From DASUAO01 sp046484625 (GTDB taxonomy: Bacteria; Actinomycetota; Acidimicrobiia; IMCC26256; PALSA-555): 7,850 bases of DNA. The notes under the pieces are model-generated. The model made no database searches and had not been told where the DNA came from. It saw nothing but the letters and a program-made list of their open reading frames with translations. The stretch is from positions 1 to 7,850 of the forward strand of contig JAWOIO010000201.1 in NCBI GenBank assembly GCA_046484625.1, written 5' to 3'. Both the position numbers and the translations under genes were made by a program. Shown one piece after another: positions 6,001 through 7,850 of this stretch; position 1 is the stretch's first letter; each line of letters begins with the position of its first letter.

Positions 6001-6566
6001 CGCGGCTCGTCGGCAACGACGGCAAGGCGACGCTGTACGACGGTCGGACCGGCCGTTCGTTCGACCGGCCGGTCACCGTCGGGTACGTCTACATCCTGAA
6101 GCTGTCGCACCTCGTCGACGACAAGATCCATGCCCGGTCGACGGGTCCGTACTCGATGATCACCCAGCAGCCCCTCGGCGGGAAGGCCCAGTTCGGTGGC
6201 CAGCGCTTCGGGGAGATGGAGGTCTGGGCCCTCGAGGCGTACGGAGCGGCGTACGGCCTGCAGGAGATCCTCACGATCAAGTCCGACGACGTCCTCGGCC
6301 GTGTGAAGGTGTACGAGGCGATCGTCAAGGGCGAGAACATCCCCGAGCCCGGCATTCCCGAGAGCTTCAAGGTGCTCATCAAGGAGATGCAGGCCCTCTG
6401 CCTCAACGTCCGCGTGATGAACGAGGACGGACAGGAGGTCGAGATCCGCGAGCTCGACGAGGACGCCTTCCGCACCACCGAGGCCCTCGGCATCGACCTC
6501 TCGCGTCCCGAGCGTGGGACCGACGAGGAAGACGCCGCCCGGGCCCGCGAGAAGGCCGGGTACTGA
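3063..6566 (+). CDS. rpoB: DNA-directed RNA polymerase subunit beta
   Basis: RpoB is the beta subunit of RNA polymerase and with RpoC forms the catalytic centre and the rifampicin pocket. The 1167-residue product matches actinobacterial lengths (M. tuberculosis about 1178; E. coli 1342). Landmarks are in order: INGTERIVVSQLVRSPG (122-138); the rifampicin region from GSSQLSQFMDQ (403-413) to LGPGGL; PIETPEGPNIGLIGY (456-470); NFEDAI (704-709), whose E706 and D707 match E. coli E813 and D814; GDKLAGRHGNKG (856-867), whose K858 and K866 match E. coli K1065 and K1073; and GGKAQFGGQRFGEMEVWALE from 1039. D412, H422 and S427, the sites equivalent to E. coli D516, H526 and S531, are wild type, so no common rifampicin-resistance change is present. 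The GTG start at 3063 has GAGGAG (3051-3056) 6 bases upstream and gives MPRLASRERLNF. The stop is 2 bp from a small ORF that leads into rpoC. Confidence 0.99.
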   Translation: MPRLASRERLNFSKLPEVLELPDLIAVQRQSFGHFIDEGIAEVLADISPIEDFTGTLKLELADHVFDPPKHSEKECREKDMTYARPLFVTARFMNATTGEIKEQTVFMGDFPMMTSRGTFIINGTERIVVSQLVRSPGVYFNINPDKTQPEKDVVDAKIIPGRGAWLEFEVDKKDIVYVRVDRKRKQPVTILLKALGFGESEEELLGLILDPDGNPYDSMRNTLAKDNTETAEDAFIDIYRKLRPGEPPTPDSARQLIENLFFNPKRYDMAKVGRHKVSKKLAFEYPKLPLKKHELGVPNADPAAGPVDYQLSKADILATVSYLVKLHANDQPDDYFRDDIDHFGNRRVRSVGELIQNQVRVGLSRMERVVRERMTTQDVEAITPQTLINIRPVVAAIKEFFGSSQLSQFMDQTNPLAGLTHKRRLSALGPGGLSRERAGFEVRDVHPSHYGRMCPIETPEGPNIGLIGYLSSFARINRFGFIETPYRKVKGDIVSNEIEYLAADDEDRYVIAQANAAIDDRGKFVNDRVLVRAKRGDVAYVDPHEVDYMDVSPKQIVSIATALIPFLEHDDANRALMGANMQRQAVPVLRPTAPFIGTGVEGRAARDAGELVIAEGDGRVVDVTGDTIVVEYDGGSRKGKVSYELSKFQRSNQGTCINQKPLVEIDDQVKEGDVLADGPSTHQGELALGKNLLVAFMSWKGHNFEDAIVLSERLVKDDVLTSIHIEEHEIDARDTKLGAEEITRDIPNLSEDILKDLDERGIIRVGAEVGPGEILVGKVTPKGETELTPEERLLRAIFGEKAREVRDTSLKVPHGETGKVIEVREFSRDNGDELPPGVNQLVRVYVAQKRKISEGDKLAGRHGNKGVIAKILPVEDMPFLADGTPVDIVLNPLGVPSRMNVGQVLEAHLGYAARHGWEGTRRGPRVDRKTRTQTEPAVWVASPVFDGAHWDEESGTGMSPVGTIQHLFETLNTDGDDNTRLVGNDGKATLYDGRTGRSFDRPVTVGYVYILKLSHLVDDKIHARSTGPYSMITQQPLGGKAQFGGQRFGEMEVWALEAYGAAYGLQEILTIKSDDVLGRVKVYEAIVKGENIPEPGIPESFKVLIKEMQALCLNVRVMNEDGQEVEIRELDEDAFRTTEALGIDLSRPERGTDEEDAARAREKAGY

Positions 6567-6568
6567 CG

Positions 6569-6640
6569 ATGGCCACGGATCCACGGAACACCCTTTCCCC
6601 GAACGCTGAATGCCCGAACCCTGAAACTGGGAGCGCGTAG
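6569..6640 (+). CDS. 23-codon mini-ORF between rpoB and rpoC
   Basis: An ATG two bases after the rpoB stop opens a 23-codon frame ending in TAG at 6638-6640. The last G of that stop is the first base of the rpoC GTG (TAGTG), so the mini-ORF exactly bridges the two genes. The peptide begins MATDPRNTLSP, contains the near-repeat PNAEC-PNPET and ends in GSA. It has no membrane segment or known motif. No strong Shine-Dalgarno site precedes the ATG; GAGAAGG (6549-6555) lies 13 bases upstream, so re-initiation by ribosomes leaving rpoB is the more likely way to translate it. It may be a coupling peptide or a chance open frame. It does not belong to a family I recognise. Confidence 0.35.
   Translation: MATDPRNTLSPNAECPNPETGSA
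6598..6625. repeat. Imperfect 13-bp direct repeat in the rpoB-rpoC spacer
   Basis: CCCGAACGCTGAA (6598-6610) and CCCGAACCCTGAA (6613-6625) differ at one base and are offset by 15 bp. The repeat lies in the mini-ORF, where it encodes PNAE and PNPE, and just before the GGGAG ribosome site of rpoC (6629-6633). It looks like a small local duplication; no regulatory role can be read from it. Confidence 0.7.
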
Positions 6641-7850
6641 TGCACGACGTGAACGATTCCGCCCGGATGTCGATCGCGTTGGCGACGGCGGACCAGATCC
6701 GCACGTGGTCCAACGGTGAGGTCAAGAAGCCCGAGACGATCAACTACCGCACGCTCAAGCCCGAGAAGGACGGCTTGTTCTGCGAGAAGATCTTCGGGCC
6801 GACCAAGGACTGGGAGTGCTACTGCGGCAAGTACAAGCGCGTCCGGTTCAAGGGCATCATCTGTGAGCGCTGTGGCGTCGAGGTCACGCGCTCGAAGGTT
6901 CGCCGCGAGCGGATGGGCCACATCGAGCTCGCCGCCCCCGTCACCCACATCTGGTACTTCAAGGGTGTCCCGAGCCGCCTCGGGTACCTCCTCGACATCG
7001 CACCGAAGAGCCTCGAGAAGGTCATCTACTTCGCCGCGCACCTGATCACCTGGGTCGACGAGGAGAAGCGCCACACCGACCAGCCCGAGCTGGAGGCCGA
7101 GATCCGCGCCGAGATCGGCGATCTCGAGGCCGAGCTCGAGGGCCGGGTCGAGGCCCGCACCAAGGAGTTCGAGGGCGAGCTCGCGGAGATCGAGGGCCGC
7201 GGCGGCAAGAAGGTCGACACTGAGCGGGCCGAGAAGGCCTACAACAAGGACCTCGAGGAGCTACGCGCCCGCGGCCAGGCCGAGATCGACCACCTCAACG
7301 CGGTGTGGACCACGTTCGCCAAGCTTGCGCCGAAGCAGCTCGTCGACGACGAGCGCGTCTGGCGCGAGGTCGTCGACCGCTACCAGGAGTACTTCAGCGG
7401 CGGCATGGGTGCAGAGGCCGTCAAGGACCTCATCTCCCGCCTCGACATGCCCGAGGAGGAGGAGTTCCTCAAGGAGCTCATCGCCACCGGCAAGGGCCAG
7501 AAGAAGCAGAAGGCCATCAAGCGCCTCAAGGTCATCTCGGCGTTCAACCGCGTCGATGAGGACGGTCGGCCGATCAACTCCCCGATGGGGATGGTGCTCG
7601 ACGCGGTCCCGGTCATCCCGCCGGACCTGCGCCCGATGGTGCAGCTCGACGGTGGCCGGTTCGCCACGTCGGACCTGAACGACCTCTACCGGCGCGTGAT
7701 CAACCGCAACAACCGACTGAAGCGCCTTCTCGACCTCGGTGCTCCCGAGATCATCATCAACAACGAGAAGCGCATGCTCCAGGAGGCCGTCGACGCGCTG
7801 TTCGACAACGGTCGCCGCGGTCGCCCGGTGACGGGTCCCGGCAACCGCGC
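6640..7850 (+). CDS. rpoC: DNA-directed RNA polymerase subunit beta', N-terminal part
   Basis: RpoC is the beta' subunit, which carries the catalytic Mg-binding NADFDGD loop; that loop lies beyond the window, so only the first 403 codons are seen. The N-terminal zinc site has C60, C62, C75 and C78 (ECYCG and CERCG), matching E. coli C70, C72, C85 and C88. A Glu/Lys/Arg-rich helical stretch of about 80 residues (142-222) matches the place of the insertion in mycobacterial RpoC. The lid region LDGGRFATSDLNDLYRRVIN (336-355) and the rudder region NRLKRLLDLGAPEI (358-371) follow, and the part ends at RRGRPVTGPGNR. The GTG at 6640 has GGGAG (6629-6633) 6 bases upstream and begins MHDVN, close to the mycobacterial MLDVN; GTG 6649 and ATG 6667 are weaker alternatives. 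The gene runs off the right edge with no frameshift seen. Confidence 0.98.
   Translation, partial: MHDVNDSARMSIALATADQIRTWSNGEVKKPETINYRTLKPEKDGLFCEKIFGPTKDWECYCGKYKRVRFKGIICERCGVEVTRSKVRRERMGHIELAAPVTHIWYFKGVPSRLGYLLDIAPKSLEKVIYFAAHLITWVDEEKRHTDQPELEAEIRAEIGDLEAELEGRVEARTKEFEGELAEIEGRGGKKVDTERAEKAYNKDLEELRARGQAEIDHLNAVWTTFAKLAPKQLVDDERVWREVVDRYQEYFSGGMGAEAVKDLISRLDMPEEEEFLKELIATGKGQKKQKAIKRLKVISAFNRVDEDGRPINSPMGMVLDAVPVIPPDLRPMVQLDGGRFATSDLNDLYRRVINRNNRLKRLLDLGAPEIIINNEKRMLQEAVDALFDNGRRGRPVTGPGNR

Noticed and set aside
2976..6743. Open frame of 1255 codons on the - strand, opposite rpoB
   Set aside because: It lies wholly antisense to a certain rpoB, is rich in Arg, Val, Asp and Leu with no recognisable domain, and follows from the strong third-position GC bias of rpoB.
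1..7850. Mobile element, defence system or other novel cassette
   Set aside because: All sizeable + strand genes are conserved housekeeping genes in their standard order, with uniform composition; no transposase, integrase, tRNA or att-like site was seen.

Overview
The window is a high-GC stretch of core chromosome carrying the ribosomal-protein/RNA-polymerase cluster in the order rplK-rplA-rplJ-rplL-rpoB-rpoC, all on the + strand. rpoC runs off the right edge. The proteins look actinobacterial. RpoB is a compact 1167 residues. RpoC has a long charged, coiled-coil-like insertion after its N-terminal zinc site, as in mycobacterial RpoC. L7/L12 has the Ala/Gly-rich hinge typical of the group. 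The class cannot be fixed by eye; a deep-branching actinobacterium (for example Acidimicrobiia-like) is only a guess. I see no mobile element, CRISPR array, tRNA, rRNA or accessory defence system.

Layout. Bases 1-183 hold a perfect 84-bp direct repeat (period 90 bp) right up to the rplK start. rplK (184-612) and rplA (704-1426) follow, separated by a 91-bp spacer with a 7-bp stem-loop. A 216-bp spacer before rplJ (1643-2359) looks like an L10-type autoregulatory leader and includes an 8-bp perfect hairpin. rplL (2362-2748) starts 2 bp after the rplJ stop. The 314-bp rplL-rpoB spacer is the richest non-coding stretch. It holds a terminator/attenuator-like hairpin with a GAGA loop, three exact 15-bp direct repeats each carrying TTGACC, a promoter candidate using the last repeat as its -35 box, a perfect 10-bp stem-loop, and a second promoter candidate with a TATCAT -10 box. 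rpoB (3063-6566, GTG start) and rpoC (from 6640, GTG start) are separated by a short spacer that is fully occupied by a 23-codon ORF whose stop overlaps the rpoC start.

How the genes work together. L11, L1, L10 and L7/L12 build the two mobile stalks of the 50S subunit. RpoB and RpoC form the catalytic core of RNA polymerase. Linking them on one chromosome segment lets ribosome and polymerase supply be co-regulated with growth. Feedback by L1 and L10, and partial termination or re-initiation between rplL and rpoB, are the known ways bacteria set the very different protein levels these genes need. The non-coding signals seen here fit that scheme, but their exact roles are inferred.

No previously undescribed system is evident. 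The items most worth checking are the promoter and repeat arrangement before rpoB, the rpoB-rpoC mini-ORF and the long repeat before rplK.
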